DNA from: JBBAFB01 sp041655595
Lineage (GTDB): Bacteria > Bacillota > DULZ01
Direction: 5' to 3'
NCBI GenBank assembly: GCA_041655595.1
Contig: JBBAFB010000040.1
Span: 1 to 16,334, forward strand
DNA length: 16,334 nt
Below are positions 16,220 to 16,334 of the stretch, one piece after another (position 1 is the first letter of the stretch; each line of letters begins with the position of its first letter). The position numbers and the translations under genes were made by a program. The notes under the pieces were generated by a model, which worked only from the letters and a program-made list of their open reading frames with translations, had not been told where the DNA came from and searched no databases.

Positions 16220-16257
16220 TTTGGTAGAACTTACAGACCTAGGTGAGACTTGATGGA

Positions 16258-16334
16258 GGTGGCAAGGGGACGCTTTGTTTGCCAGCTAGTTTTGGTAACA
16301 GAAAAGCAGCTACTTTTGATGGATAAAATAGCTG
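16258..16334. repeat. Dispersed repeat, copy 3 (start of another Rpn element, cut by window edge)
   Basis: Identical over 77 bp to 5874-5950. By comparison with copy 1, a minus-strand Rpn gene should end about 20 bp beyond the window edge. Whether it is intact cannot be seen. Confidence 0.9.

Overview
The window reads as Bacillota DNA, most likely from an anaerobic, menaquinone-respiring member of the Clostridia of the Desulfitobacterium/Peptococcaceae kind. The reasons are moderate-to-low GC, strong AAAGGAGG-type ribosome binding sites, several GTG starts, Rho-independent terminators with T-runs, a run of DMSO-reductase-family paralogs, and an Rpn/PD-(D/E)XK transposase-like gene. The genus is not established from the sequence.

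Layout. Bases 1-1365 (minus) hold most of a membrane sensor histidine kinase with an extracytoplasmic c-heme (CxxCH) sensor domain. It is cut by the left window edge. A 356-bp intergenic region with four TTCTTAA boxes separates it from three consecutive, same-direction copies of a complete dmsABC-type operon: 1722-5753, 7471-11535 and 12094-16145. Each copy encodes a Tat-exported molybdopterin catalytic subunit (860-875 aa), a four-[4Fe-4S] electron-transfer subunit (193 aa) and an eight-helix quinol-oxidising anchor (279 aa). Each operon ends at a Rho-independent terminator.

Between operons 1 and 2 lies an Rpn-family nuclease/transposase gene on the minus strand (5968-6909). It has a textbook sigma-A promoter and a hairpin terminator. 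Beside it is a truncated second copy of its 3' end (7035-7209), fused to an 82-bp relic that matches the trailer of operon 3. The window ends inside the start of a third copy of the same element; its 77 visible bases are identical to those at 5874-5950. The operons and the Rpn elements have therefore been duplicated and rearranged together.

How it works together (family knowledge plus inference). Menaquinol is oxidised at the DmsC-like anchor, electrons pass through the four clusters of the B subunit to the A subunit's [4Fe-4S] cluster and a serine-ligated Mo-bis(MGD) centre, and an oxyanion, S-oxide or N-oxide acceptor is reduced outside the membrane. A1 is the copy closest in layout to E. 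coli DmsA. A2 and A3 resemble each other and differ from A1 around the active-site entrance and in the C-terminal cofactor-binding region, so the array may cover more than one acceptor. The kinase may sense redox or a ligand and control at least operon 1. No response regulator, DmsD/TorD-type chaperone or cofactor-synthesis gene is in the window.
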